Origin: Armatimonadota bacterium
GTDB lineage: Bacteria; Sysuimicrobiota; Sysuimicrobiia; Sysuimicrobiales; VGFF01
NCBI GenBank assembly: GCA_016868955.1
Contig: VGFF01000028.1
Location: 1 to 20,388, forward strand
Direction: 5' to 3'
DNA length: 20,388 nt
Shown: positions 7,328 to 15,363 of the stretch, piece by piece
Numbering within the stretch: the stretch's first letter is position 1
Layout: the number at the start of each line of letters is the position of its first letter
Translations under genes and position numbers: made by a program
The notes under the pieces: model-generated
Databases searched by the model: none
What the model was told of the DNA's origin: nothing
The model's input: the letters and a program-made list of their open reading frames with translations, nothing else

Positions 7328-8050
7328 ATGATTCGTTCCGAAGGCAAGCGCGTCGTCGTCACGGGCGCCGCCGGCCGCATCGGCGCGGCGATCTGCGCCG
7401 AGTTCCAGAACGTTGGCGCCGTGGTGATCGCCTTCGACCTCAAGCCGGCGCCGTCGGCGCTGGCGACGCTGCCGGCCGACGTCTCCCTATCCGCCATCGA
7501 CGTCACGAGCCGCGACAGCGTCGAAGCGGCCGCGCGCGCCGCCGGCGACGTCGACGTCCTCGTGCTCGCGCACGGCCGCCAGATCCGCGGCACACCCATG
7601 GCCGACGCCGACGACGCGGCTTGGGACGCGATCATGGAAGTCAACCTGAAGGGCGTCTTCCGCTGCTGCCAGGCGTTCGGGGCCCCGATTCGCGCGCGAG
7701 GCGGCGCGATCGTCGCGATCAGCAGCATCAACGGCGTGCTCGCCTCGAAGACAGGCGCCGTCTACTGGGTGTCGAAGGCCGGGGTCGTCTACATGACGCG
7801 CGTCCTGGCGCTGGAGTGGGCGCCGCGCGTGCGCGTCAATTCCGTCGCTCCGACGACGGTGATCACCGACATGTCGAAGGATTTGGCGAACAATCCGGCG
7901 TTCCTCGAGAAGAAGATCGCCGACATTCCGATGGCCCGGCTCGCCGAGGCCGAGGACGTCGCGGCCACCGTGGCGTTCCTCGCATCCGACCGCGCCGGCA
8001 TGATCACCGGACAGACCATCGCCGTCGACGGCGGATTGTCGTTGTCCTAG
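7328..8050 (+). CDS. SDR family oxidoreductase
   Basis: This is a classical short-chain dehydrogenase/reductase of 240 residues. The cofactor loop is TGAAGRIG (12-19), and Asp37 at the end of strand 2 points to NAD(H) rather than NADP(H). The NNAG segment is altered to LAHG (80-83). The catalytic Ser lies in ISSINGV (about 132-133), and Tyr146 and Lys150 form the YWVSK motif. The C-terminus DGGLSLS is typical. I chose ATG 7328, preceded by AGGGAGA, because the longer frame adds unrelated sequence. It lies nine bases before the ABC ATPase start, so it is the first gene of the transporter operon and probably oxidises or reduces the imported compound or its product. Confidence 0.92.
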   Translation: MIRSEGKRVVVTGAAGRIGAAICAEFQNVGAVVIAFDLKPAPSALATLPADVSLSAIDVTSRDSVEAAARAAGDVDVLVLAHGRQIRGTPMADADDAAWDAIMEVNLKGVFRCCQAFGAPIRARGGAIVAISSINGVLASKTGAVYWVSKAGVVYMTRVLALEWAPRVRVNSVAPTTVITDMSKDLANNPAFLEKKIADIPMARLAEAEDVAATVAFLASDRAGMITGQTIAVDGGLSLS

Positions 8051-8059
8051 CCGATCGTC

Positions 8060-8866
8060 GTGCGCCGGCTTCGCGTCGAAGGACTCCGCAAAGCGTTCCC
8101 TCTCCCGGCTGGCGGTACGCTTGCCGTGCTGAACGGGTTGGACTTTTGCGCCGAGCCGGGATCGTTTCTGGCGCTCCTAGGCCCGTCCGGGTCGGGGAAG
8201 TCGGTGACGCTGAATATCCTCAGCGGCTTGATGGCGCCGACGGCGGGCACCGTGCGCTTCGAGGACGCTGACGGGCAAACCCGGGCCGGACGGGCTACGA
8301 AGATCGGATATGTCTTCCAGAGCCCGCGCCTGTTGCCGTGGAAGACGGTCGCCGACAACGTCGCGTTCGTTCTCGATCGCCGCGCCGGTCGCGATGAGAT
8401 CGCGCGCCGCGTCGCGCGCGTGCTGGACCTCGTCGGCATCCGCGAGTTCGCCGATTACTACCCGCATCAGGTATCCGGCGGCATGCAGCAGCGAGCGGCC
8501 ATCGCGCGCGCGCTCGTCTACGAACCCGACGTCGTCCTCATGGACGAGCCGTTCAGCCACCTCGACGAGATCACCGCCCGCGGCCTGCGCGCCGAGATCG
8601 TGTCGCTCTGGCGGCAGATGGGGATGACGATCCTGTTCGTCACCCACGACATCACCGAGGCGTGTTTCCTCTCCCAGCGCGTCGTCTTGCTCACGCCGAA
8701 GCCGACGCGCGTTTTTCGCGAGATCGACGTGCCGCTGCCGTACCCGCGCGTCTACGCGTCCGACGCGCTGTTCGAGCAGGAGAAGCGCGTCCTGCGCACG
8801 TTCGAGGAATCGATCGCCGAGCACCAGTTGGCGCCGCGAGCCGCGGTCACGGGGAGCCCGATATGA
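8060..8866 (+). CDS. ABC transporter ATPase, nitrate/sulfonate/taurine type
   Basis: The 268-residue protein has all ABC ATPase elements: Walker A GPSGSGKS (41-48), Q-loop Gln86 in VFQSPRLLPW, signature VSGGMQQR (from 137), Walker B VVLMDEP (157-163) and switch His195 in VTHD. The Q-loop sequence RLLPW and the overall length are typical of the SsuB/TauB/NrtD group. It energises import through the permease encoded two genes on. The start is a GTG nine bases after the SDR stop, with no strong ribosome binding site. The stop overlaps the GntR start (ATGA at 8863-8866). Confidence 0.93.
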   Translation: MRRLRVEGLRKAFPLPAGGTLAVLNGLDFCAEPGSFLALLGPSGSGKSVTLNILSGLMAPTAGTVRFEDADGQTRAGRATKIGYVFQSPRLLPWKTVADNVAFVLDRRAGRDEIARRVARVLDLVGIREFADYYPHQVSGGMQQRAAIARALVYEPDVVLMDEPFSHLDEITARGLRAEIVSLWRQMGMTILFVTHDITEACFLSQRVVLLTPKPTRVFREIDVPLPYPRVYASDALFEQEKRVLRTFEESIAEHQLAPRAAVTGSPI

Positions 8867-9588
8867 ACGAACCGATGCCGGCGCCGGCGGCGCAGTCGCT
8901 GGCGGACCAAATGTACGCCTACCTGGAAGCGGCGATCCTGCGCGGCCGGATGGCGCCCGGGCAACGCCTCGTGGAAGGCGAGATCGCGGCCTGGTTCCAG
9001 ACGAGCCGCTCGCCGGTCCGCGAGACACTGAGGCGGCTGGAGCGCGACGGGCTGGTCACGATCAGCCCACGGCGCGGCGCGATCGTGCGCCAGGTCACCG
9101 AGCGCGAGGTCCTCGAGGCGCTGCGCGTTCGCGAGGTGCTGGAGGGGCTCGCGGCGCGGGAGGCGGCCGCGCTGGCGACCCCGCAGGACGTCGCGCGTCT
9201 CCGGGCCGCGGCGGGCGGCCGTCGCGGCGGCCGCGGAAATACGCCGGCCGAGGACTTTCACGCCGTGCTCGTCGATGTGGCGCGTAACGGCACGCTGGAA
9301 CGGATGATGCTGGAGTCGAACAACGTCGTGAAGCTGATCGGCGCGGCCGCGGGCCGCGCTCCGGCGCGGGCCGCTCAGGTCGCCGCCGAACGGGAGGCCG
9401 TTGTCCGCGCGATCGCCGCCGGCGATGCCGACGGCGCCGAGCAGGCGGCCCGCCGTCACCTGCGCGCCGGACGCGATCACCTCGTCTCCGGTTGGCCGGC
9501 GGAAGCGGAGCGGACAACGGCGGCGCGCGCACCCCGCCGGCGCCGCGGCGACGTTCCGGCCGCGTTGGAGGCGTCTTCGCCGTCGTGA
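8863..9588 (+). CDS. GntR-family regulator with FCD domain
   Basis: The 241-residue protein has a GntR winged helix at about residues 12-78 (LADQMYAYLEAAILRGRMAP, FQTSRSPVRETLRRLERDGL) and a helical FCD ligand domain after it. The FCD part retains REVLEGLAAREAAAL and EDFHAVLVDVARNGTL, with one of the usual metal-binding His residues. The stretch between them (AAAGGRRGGRGN) is shorter than usual. A basic Ala/Arg-rich tail of about 35 residues follows the domain. The gene is inserted between the ATPase and permease genes and overlaps both (ATGA and GTGA), so it is translated with them. It probably senses the imported compound or a metabolite and represses this operon. Confidence 0.88.
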   Translation: MNEPMPAPAAQSLADQMYAYLEAAILRGRMAPGQRLVEGEIAAWFQTSRSPVRETLRRLERDGLVTISPRRGAIVRQVTEREVLEALRVREVLEGLAAREAAALATPQDVARLRAAAGGRRGGRGNTPAEDFHAVLVDVARNGTLERMMLESNNVVKLIGAAAGRAPARAAQVAAEREAVVRAIAAGDADGAEQAARRHLRAGRDHLVSGWPAEAERTTAARAPRRRRGDVPAALEASSPS

Positions 9589-10355
9589 ACGTCACTCGAC
9601 CGTGGATCGTTCGATCCGCGCCCGCGATCGCGGCGTTCGCGCTGACGCTGCTGATCTGGCACGGACTGTCGCTCCTCTACCCGCCCCACCTGTTTCCGGG
9701 CATCGGCCGCTCGCTCGCGAAGATCCCGGAGTTCGCGGCCGAGGGCGTCCTCTGGAGCAGCATCTGGGTGACGACCTGGCGCACGCTCTACGCGTACGCG
9801 TTCGCCCTGCTGTTCGGCGCCGTCGTCGGGATCCTCATGGGGTACCACCGCGGCTTCGAAACGCTGAGCAAGCCGTTCCTGTACATCCTGCAGACGATCT
9901 CGTCGATCGTCTGGGGCTTCTTCTCTGTGATCTGGTTCGGGTTCGGTCACTTCTCGGCGATCTTCGTCGTGTTCATCGTCGGCTTTCCGATCCTCGCGTT
10001 CGCGTTCTGGGAGGGCGTCAAGGCGATCGACGTCGACCTGGAAGGAATGGCGCACGCCTTCGGCGTCGGTCGCGCCGAGGTGCTGCGCGGCGTGACGATC
10101 CCCAGCCTCTATCCGTACCTGTTCGCGGGCGTTCGCAGCTCCTACAGCTACTGCTGGAAGATCGCGATCTTCGCCGAGCTGCTCATCGGGCATCAGGGCA
10201 TCGGCTACCGCCTCTACTTCTCGTGGGAACAGTTCCGCGTGACCGAGGTCTTCGCTTGGGTCGTCGTCATGATCATCTTGATGCTGCTGTCCGAATACGT
10301 GCTGATCCGTCCGATCGAACGGCAAGTCATGCGCTGGCGCCCGCAACGGGCATGA
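9585..10355 (+). CDS. ABC transporter permease, nitrate/sulfonate/taurine type
   Basis: The 256-residue inner-membrane protein has about six hydrophobic helices. It carries a BPD-type EAA loop for docking the ATPase (MAHAFGVGRAEVLRGVTIPS then LYPYLFAG). This is the SsuC/TauC/NrtB type. The GTG at 9585 overlaps the GntR stop as GTGA and gives a normal N-terminus just before the first helix. An upstream ATG at 9492 in the same frame would add 31 Arg/Gly-rich residues inside GntR and is less likely. The stop is 22 bases before the substrate-binding gene. Confidence 0.93.
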   Translation: MNVTRPWIVRSAPAIAAFALTLLIWHGLSLLYPPHLFPGIGRSLAKIPEFAAEGVLWSSIWVTTWRTLYAYAFALLFGAVVGILMGYHRGFETLSKPFLYILQTISSIVWGFFSVIWFGFGHFSAIFVVFIVGFPILAFAFWEGVKAIDVDLEGMAHAFGVGRAEVLRGVTIPSLYPYLFAGVRSSYSYCWKIAIFAELLIGHQGIGYRLYFSWEQFRVTEVFAWVVVMIILMLLSEYVLIRPIERQVMRWRPQRA

Positions 10356-10377
10356 ACGATAACGGAGGGAAACGAAA

Positions 10378-11379
10378 ATGATGAAGAACTGCTTCACGCT
10401 TGCGCCGCGCGCCGCGGCCATCGCCGTCGGACTCGTCTTGCTCGCCGCCGCTTCGCCGGGCGCGCAGCCGCGGCCGGCCGATCGCGTGCGCCTCGGCTAC
10501 GTCGTCGACATCACGAGCATTCCCTACATGGTCGGGCAGGAGCATCGCGACGTCGCGCGCGCGAAGTACAACCTCGACGTCGAGTACGTTCCCTACGTCC
10601 GCACCGCCGACCAGATGACCGCGTTTCGCGGCGGTGGCATCGACGTCGCCGAGGCAGGCTTGACGGCGGCGGCCCTGCTGCACAAGGAGGGGTTCGGGCT
10701 GCGCGTCGTCCGCGGCTGGCAGCTGGCGGCGTTCAAGATGCTCGTGCGCGCCGGGGCGCCCTACCAACGGATCGAGGATCTGCGCGGCCGCCGCGTCGGC
10801 GTGGCGTCGCTGGCAGGCACGAGCTACGTGGCTACGGCGATCGGGTTGCGGCTGCGCGGGCTCGACCCCGGCAAGGACGTTTCGATCGCGACGGCGGCGC
10901 CGGCGAATCTGATCGCCGGGCTGGAGCGCGGCGACCTGGACGCGATCACGTTGTGGGAGCCGTTCATCACGCCGATCCTGTGGTCGAAGCGCTACCGCGT
11001 CGTCGCTGATCCGGTGTCGGTCTACGAGCAGACGTACGGCGAGAACTTCGTGCAATCGGGGTTCATTGCGTCGCAGAACACCTTCGAGCAGCGACGTGAC
11101 GTGCTGCGGCGCCTCAATCGCTTCCAGCAGGACATGCTCGAGGTCACGCTGCGCGAGCCGAAGCGCGCGAACGAGATCGCGGCCCGCCGCGGCAAGGGCA
11201 CGCTCGATCTGACCGCCGTCCAGCTGCAGATGATCCGCAAGGAGTGGGGTGACCGCTGGGTGCGCGGCGGCATGGACGACAAGCAGATCCAAGACGCTTC
11301 GCGCTATCTGCAGCGCGTGCACGAACTGCAGATCGTCCGCGACCGCATCGACGCGCGGGACTTCTGGGCTGCGCCCTAG
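10378..11379 (+). CDS. ABC transporter substrate-binding protein (SsuA/TauA/NMT1-like)
   Basis: The 333-residue protein has a signal peptide (basic N-terminus, Ala/Leu core, likely cut after SPGAQ) and a periplasmic binding fold of the NMT1/THI5-like group. That group binds sulfonates, nitrate, pyrimidine precursors and other small organics. Visible segments are RLGYVVDITSIPYMVGQEHR, FRGGGIDVAEAG, DLRGRRVGVASLAGTSYVAT and LDAITLWEPFITPIL. The start is well supported: GGAGGG lies eight bases upstream of ATG 10378. The stop TAG at 11377-11379 abuts the stop of the convergent MFS gene, forming CTAGCTAG. Ligand identity cannot be read from sequence. Confidence 0.93.
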   Translation: MMKNCFTLAPRAAAIAVGLVLLAAASPGAQPRPADRVRLGYVVDITSIPYMVGQEHRDVARAKYNLDVEYVPYVRTADQMTAFRGGGIDVAEAGLTAAALLHKEGFGLRVVRGWQLAAFKMLVRAGAPYQRIEDLRGRRVGVASLAGTSYVATAIGLRLRGLDPGKDVSIATAAPANLIAGLERGDLDAITLWEPFITPILWSKRYRVVADPVSVYEQTYGENFVQSGFIASQNTFEQRRDVLRRLNRFQQDMLEVTLREPKRANEIAARRGKGTLDLTAVQLQMIRKEWGDRWVRGGMDDKQIQDASRYLQRVHELQIVRDRIDARDFWAAP

Positions 11380-12651
11380 CTAGCGGCCGGCGGGTACGTC
11401 GATCGGCACGGGCAACGGACGGTCGCGGCGGATGCGCAGGACGAAGAACAACGGCGCCAGCGCCGTCGCGGCGATCGCCACGCCGGCGTAGACGAATCCA
11501 ATGCGCCCAACGAGCAAGCCGCCGAGCGCCGGGAAGAGCAGCAGAGCGGCGCGCGTGATGAACTCCGCCGATCCGAACGCGCGGCCGCGGTCCTCGGCGG
11601 TCGTGTAGTCGGAGAGCATCGCTGTCGCCGAGATGATCCCGCCCGACCAGCCGATGCCGAGTAAGAAGATGAACACCGCCTGCGAGATGTAGTCTGCGGC
11701 AGCGAGCGCGCCGAAGTTGGACGCGCCGGTCAGCAGGATCGAAGCGGTCATCATCGGCTTGCGGCCGATCCGGTCGGCGAACGCGCCGAGCGGTACAGCG
11801 AACGCGTACATCCCCAGCACGTGCAGCGAGATCGCGAACATGATGTCGCCGAGCGGCACGTGATGGTGCCGCATCGCCACCGGCGTCATCGCCATGCCGA
11901 GGCTCATATTGCCCCAGAGGGTGGCCATCGTCGCGATCGCGGCCGCGAACGCGATCGCCTTGTCGGGTCCGAAATCCAGCCGCGGCAGCTCTCGGCCCGC
12001 GGCGGCAGCCGCCGCGCCGTCGCGCGCGGCCAGGCGTTTGCCGATCTCGAGCGGATCCGGTCGCAGCGCCAGGAAGAGCGGCACGGCGCAAGCGAACAGC
12101 GCCGCGCCGACGATCCACGCGAGGACGATGCTGTCGTGGTCGGAGACTCCCGGGCGCGCGGTGAAGAAGCGCGCGATCACGGGCGACAGCACCGTGCCGA
12201 GGATGCTGCCCATGAAGACCATGCCGACGGCGCGGCCGCGCGCTGCCGAGGGGTGCATGTCGGCGGCTGCGACCGTGATCTGCCGCAGCGGCCCGGACGC
12301 CGCGCCGTAGCAGAGCAGCGAAGCGAGGAAGATCGGCAGCGCGCCGAGGTTGAACGCCCAGGCGATCAGCAGCGCGCCACCGGCCGAGAGTCCGGCGCCG
12401 ATCGCCAGGACGGGTCCGCGTCCCCAGTGGTCCATCCAGCGTCCGAAAAGATGTGCCGTCAGGAGCTGGCCGACTGCGCTCACGCTCATCGCGACGCCGG
12501 TGAGCTCGACGCTGCCCGTCAACTCCTTGATCGCCAAGCCGCCGAGCGCGGGCATCTGCATGAAGACGACGATCGAGAAACCCTGCGCGGCCATCAACAG
12601 CAGCATGTGACGACGGATGATCCGACGCAGGTCGGAGTCGGCGGGAGCCAT
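11380..12651 (-). CDS. Major facilitator superfamily transporter
   Basis: This 423-residue protein has about twelve predicted membrane helices. It shows motif A twice: a variant in FGRWMDHWGRGPVLAIGAG after helix 2 and a canonical copy GAFADRIGRKPMM after helix 8. The central loop (DPLEIGKRLAARDGAAAAAA) is cytoplasmic. The ATG at 12651 is chosen because the helix-1 region follows at a normal distance; a longer frame to 12828 is low in hydrophobic or family-like sequence. It is convergent with the ABC operon with no gap. An inverted repeat ATACG-TCAG-CGTAT (12661-12674) lies just upstream of the start. Substrate unknown; metabolite or drug efflux is typical. Confidence 0.9.
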   Translation of the reverse strand: MAPADSDLRRIIRRHMLLLMAAQGFSIVVFMQMPALGGLAIKELTGSVELTGVAMSVSAVGQLLTAHLFGRWMDHWGRGPVLAIGAGLSAGGALLIAWAFNLGALPIFLASLLCYGAASGPLRQITVAAADMHPSAARGRAVGMVFMGSILGTVLSPVIARFFTARPGVSDHDSIVLAWIVGAALFACAVPLFLALRPDPLEIGKRLAARDGAAAAAAGRELPRLDFGPDKAIAFAAAIATMATLWGNMSLGMAMTPVAMRHHHVPLGDIMFAISLHVLGMYAFAVPLGAFADRIGRKPMMTASILLTGASNFGALAAADYISQAVFIFLLGIGWSGGIISATAMLSDYTTAEDRGRAFGSAEFITRAALLLFPALGGLLVGRIGFVYAGVAIAATALAPLFFVLRIRRDRPLPVPIDVPAGR

Positions 12652-12660
12652 AGCGGCAGT

Positions 12661-12674
12661 ATACGTCAGCGTAT
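12661..12674 (-). promoter_or_regulatory. Inverted repeat upstream of the MFS gene
   Basis: ATACG and CGTAT are separated by four bases and end ten bases before the MFS start codon. A GTATAC hexamer (12659-12664) overlaps the left arm. The place fits a regulator half-site pair or part of the promoter. The repeat is short and is offered tentatively. Confidence 0.35.
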
Positions 12675-12831
12675 TCCGTCCAGATTCACGAATGCACGCC
12701 GGCGCGGGCGGGTCGTCTCCGTGATCCATAGGCCTCGCAGATCGGCGCCGCGCGCCTCGATCGTGATTGTCGCGACGTCGCGCGTGACTAGCGTCAGCGG
12801 GCTGGCGCGCGTAGGCCGCCCGCATCACCTC

Positions 12832-13060
12832 TTAGTACGGCGTCGCGACGGTCACGCGCAGGATCGCCACGAAGACGGGACGGCCGTAGAAGTCGCGGCG
12901 ACAACGCCAAAATGCGCCTTCGTGCGAATGCAGCGCCGCCCGTTTCCCTTCCAGGATCGCTTCTTCGATGGGGACGGCCGCCGGCGGCAGGATGCCGGTC
13001 TGTCCGAACGCGCGCATTGCGACCGAGCTGAGACGCGCGCACCTATTGACCTGGACGAGG
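12832..13060 (-). pseudogene. C-terminal remnant of an unrecognised gene
   Basis: About 75 residues ending in a TAA at 12832 read like a genuine protein tail: AMRAFGQTGILPPAAVPIEE, AILEGKRAALHSHEGAFW, RCRRDFYGRPVFVAILRV, TVATPY. The amino acid mix (aromatics, balanced charge) differs from the Arg-rich shadows around it. I do not recognise the family. Upstream, toward 13377, the frame stays open but runs antisense to the M24 peptidase pseudogene and is not protein-like. Only the 3' end of a gene therefore seems to remain, cut off where the M24 gene begins. Confidence 0.45.
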
Positions 13061-13108
13061 ACTTCTGCTGTAGTGGCCGCAATCCTTGTTCCGGAGGTCG
13101 ACCTGGAA

Positions 13109-14083
13109 TTGATCATCACGCACGCCGAGGTCCTATCGCGGCTCGATCGTCTGCGAGCGCGCGCGGCGTGCTCGTGCTGGCGCGTTCGTTGTACGACCGT
13201 GCCGGCAACATCGCGTACTTCGCGAATCACTTTCCGCCGTTTCCCGCCGCCATGACGTGGGGTGACATGCGCGGCATCGGCCACGCCGCGTTGATCGCGC
13301 CCGTCGCCGGAGATCCCGTTTTGCTGGTCGACACGACCGCGCGCAAGGACATGGTTCCGATCGCCGACGTGCGGCACGCGCGCGCGCCGGAGGGGCTGCC
13401 GGGCCCGTTCCTGCCCAACTTCGCGGCCGCGATCGCCGCCGTGCTGGGCGAAAAGGACCTCGGCGCGACGACCATCGGGCTCGTCGGCGAGGACAAGCTA
13501 CCGCTGCGCATGGAGCGGTAGCTGCGCGAGCGGCTGCCGTCGCTGCGATGGCTGTCTATGGACGACGACGCCGCGCGCATGCGCGCCGTCAAGAGCGCGG
13601 CCGAGATCGAGATGCTGCGGCGGGCGGGGGCGACGTGCGCCAGCGGTTACGGGACGACCCTGGCCGCGGTCCGGGACGGCGTCAGCGAACTCGAGATGGT
13701 CGCCGCCGCGATGGCGGCGACCATGCGACCCGCAGCGCCGCCATGTCGACGCTGCCCTCGCCGTGACACGGGCCGCGATCGACGCCTGCCGGCCCGGCGT
13801 CTTGCCGCGCGAGGTCGTCGCCGCCGCGAACCGAGTGCTCGAGGCGCACGGCTTCGGCGACGCGGCCCGACGGTTCATCGGGCAAGGGATCGGCCTGGAG
13901 ACGATGGAGCCGCCGCTGTTGTACCCGACCGACGACACGCCGCTGGCGCCGGGTATGGTCCTCCGCGTCGAGCCGGGCATCGAGATCGCCGGTGGCGAGG
14001 GCGTGCGCATCGAAGAAGAAGTGATCGTCACCGACGGCGCGCCAGAGGTGATCACCCGGTTCGATCCGGTGTTGTGGTCCTGA
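13109..14083 (+). pseudogene. Broken M24-family metallopeptidase (Xaa-Pro dipeptidase/creatinase-like)
   Basis: Pieces of one M24 peptidase gene lie in order in two frames. ELIITHAEVLSRLDRLRARA (frame of 13109) is the usual N-terminal start. A shift near 13165 leads to LVLARSLYDRAGNIAYFANH (frame of 13192), which runs to an in-frame TAG at 13519-13521. The same frame resumes with LRERLPSLRWLSMDDDAARM and RAVKSAAEIEMLRRAGATCA. Near 13725 it jumps to the frame of 13727, giving RRHVDAALAVTRAAIDACRP, GQGIGLETMEPP, LRVEPGIEIAGGEGVRIEEE and a normal TGA. The jump omits the segment carrying the two metal-binding Asp residues. The family's active-site His (GHGIG) is Gln here. It cannot be a functional peptidase. 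Confidence 0.8.
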
Positions 14084-14190
14084 CGGCGTCCCCTCGTACG
14101 GGCGACGGCGGGCGCGTCAGGTCGGCGAGGGGTTGGCCGCGCCCGGGTCGAACTCGTGCCTATCTCAGCGATTCCTGCCGGAGGTGGCGC

Positions 14191-14361
14191 ATGAAAACGT
14201 TCCGAACGCTCCGCATCGCCGCCGTCGGCTACATGAAGGCCGGTCCGGTGCGGCCACCGTACCATGTCATCCCCGACGCTTACGCCGAAGGCGCGCGCGA
14301 GAACGGCCGGCGCTGGCGCGCGATCTCCGACGAGCTGCCCGCGGGCGCCGTGGCGTCGTAG
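14191..14361 (+). CDS. Small ORF of unknown function, possibly a gene fragment
   Basis: A 56-codon frame begins at an ATG seven bases after a strong ribosome binding site (GGAGGTG). The product is MKTFRTLRIAAVGYMKAGPV, RPPYHVIPDAYAEGARENGR, RWRAISDELPAGAVAS. I do not recognise it. Its composition is more protein-like than the shadow frames nearby, and the strong start signal suggests this is the true 5' end of a gene. Because it sits among several remnants and stops abruptly, it may be the truncated start of a longer protein rather than a complete small one. Confidence 0.4.
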   Translation: MKTFRTLRIAAVGYMKAGPVRPPYHVIPDAYAEGARENGRRWRAISDELPAGAVAS

Positions 14362-14369
14362 CTGTGGCT

Positions 14370-14638
14370 TCGCCGGAGGAAACCGCGCAACCCACCGGCG
14401 GATCGCCGCGGGCGGAGCTGTCGCGCGCGGAAGTGTGGGCTTCGCTGCGCATCGGAGAACGGCTGGGCCCGATCGAATGACGGGCCGACGACCGCACCGT
14501 CGCGGCGCGCCATTCGATCGGCGTCGGCGTGAACTCGACCGGCGCGGCGGTAGACAGACGCCCGCGGTTGCCGGCGTCGTGCCGCCTGCTGTTTTCTCTT
14601 TCGGCGGCGGCCACGCCGTCGCCATTCACCGGCGCTAG
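14370..14638 (+). pseudogene. Possible MaoC-like dehydratase remnant
   Basis: In the frame ending at 14478 the sequence ELSRAEVWASLRIGERLGPI resembles the N-terminus of MaoC/FAS1-type dehydratases (RAEVW..LRVGDRLGP.EY). It is cut by a TGA. Shifted frames continue with DDRTVAARHSIGVG and, ending in TAG at 14636-14638, GVVPPAVFSFGGGHAVAIHR. These would be scattered pieces of the same fold, but the match is weak and made from memory. Nothing else recognisable fills this stretch before the SCO gene. Confidence 0.3.
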
Positions 14639-14645
14639 GAGCACC

Positions 14646-15269
14646 GTGGACGAGAACATGCGGTTTCGTACCCGACACAGCCCGTGGATCGCGGCGGTCG
14701 CGGCGCTGGCGCTGGCCGCATGCACGCCCGGCGCGGCGCTGCGCGGCGAAGCGCTTAAGCCGCCGCGTCCGGCTCCGGACTTCGCGCTGCGGAACCACCG
14801 TGGCGCCACGTTTCGGCTGTCGGCGCAGCGCGGCAACGTCGTCGTGATGTTCTTCGGCTACACGTACTGCCCGGACATCTGTCCGCTGACGCTCGCGCGC
14901 CTGCGCAACGCGCAAGCGGCGCTCGGCCCCGATGCAGATCGCGTCCGGTTCGTTTTCGTGACGGCCGACCCGGCGCGCGATCGGCCCGACGTGCTGCGGC
15001 GTTACTTGGCGCTGTTCAGCCCGACGATCCTCGGGTTGACGGGGAGTGAAGCGGAGATGCGACCCGTATACACGGCGTACGGCGTCGTGCACGAGAAGGT
15101 GCCGCGGGACGGTCCGAACGACTACCTGGTCAACCATTCGTCGCACGTGACCGTGATCGACCGTTCCGGACGGTGGCGGCTCATCGTGCAACACGACCAT
15201 AAGACGGAGGACCTGGTGGCCGACCTCCGCGTGCTGCTGCGCGAGCCGCTCCCTAACGGCGGTTCCTGA
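14646..15269 (+). CDS. SCO1/SenC-family lipoprotein
   Basis: The 207-residue product is a membrane-anchored lipoprotein with a lipobox ending LALAAC (Cys26) followed by a SCO thioredoxin fold. The copper/redox motif is Cys75-Pro-Asp-Ile-Cys79 in FFGYTYCPDICP, and the third copper ligand is expected at His164 in YLVNHSSHVTVID. SCO proteins deliver copper to the CuA site of cytochrome c oxidase or act as thiol-disulfide reductases. The GTG at 14646 is preferred because AGGAG lies four bases before it; the ATG at 14658 is an alternative and leaves the same signal. It leads a run of envelope genes (SCO, VKOR-Trx, CopC/CopD-like) on the same strand, 94 bp upstream of the VKOR gene. Confidence 0.9.
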   Translation: MDENMRFRTRHSPWIAAVAALALAACTPGAALRGEALKPPRPAPDFALRNHRGATFRLSAQRGNVVVMFFGYTYCPDICPLTLARLRNAQAALGPDADRVRFVFVTADPARDRPDVLRRYLALFSPTILGLTGSEAEMRPVYTAYGVVHEKVPRDGPNDYLVNHSSHVTVIDRSGRWRLIVQHDHKTEDLVADLRVLLREPLPNGGS

Positions 15270-15324
15270 TCGGCGGTCATCCTCCGAGCTCTACGGCGCC
15301 GCATTTCGTCGCCGCGAACTTCGG

Positions 15325-15347
15325 TGGAACGCAATCCTGGAACGCAA
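15325..15347 (+). repeat. 10-bp direct repeat before the VKOR gene
   Basis: TGGAACGCAA occurs at 15325-15334 and again at 15338-15347, with a 13-bp period, immediately before the GAGGAGGAGAG ribosome binding site of the VKOR gene. It may be a regulator site or a simple duplication. Confidence 0.4.
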
Positions 15348-15363
15348 ATGAGGAGGAGAGTCG

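Noticed and set aside
7108..8271. Plus-strand frame of 387 codons across the SDR gene
   Set aside because: Its translation is almost wholly Arg, Gly and Asp, while the adjacent frame encodes a complete SDR with all catalytic residues.
9477..10421. Minus-strand frame of 314 codons opposite the ABC permease
   Set aside because: Strongly charged, low-complexity translation with no motif; the opposite strand has a complete permease with an EAA loop.
11821..13521. Plus-strand frame of 566 codons spanning the MFS gene and the M24 remnant
   Set aside because: Its first two-thirds is antisense to the well-supported MFS gene and is His/Arg/Glu-rich noise. Only its last part carries real M24 peptidase sequence, annotated separately.
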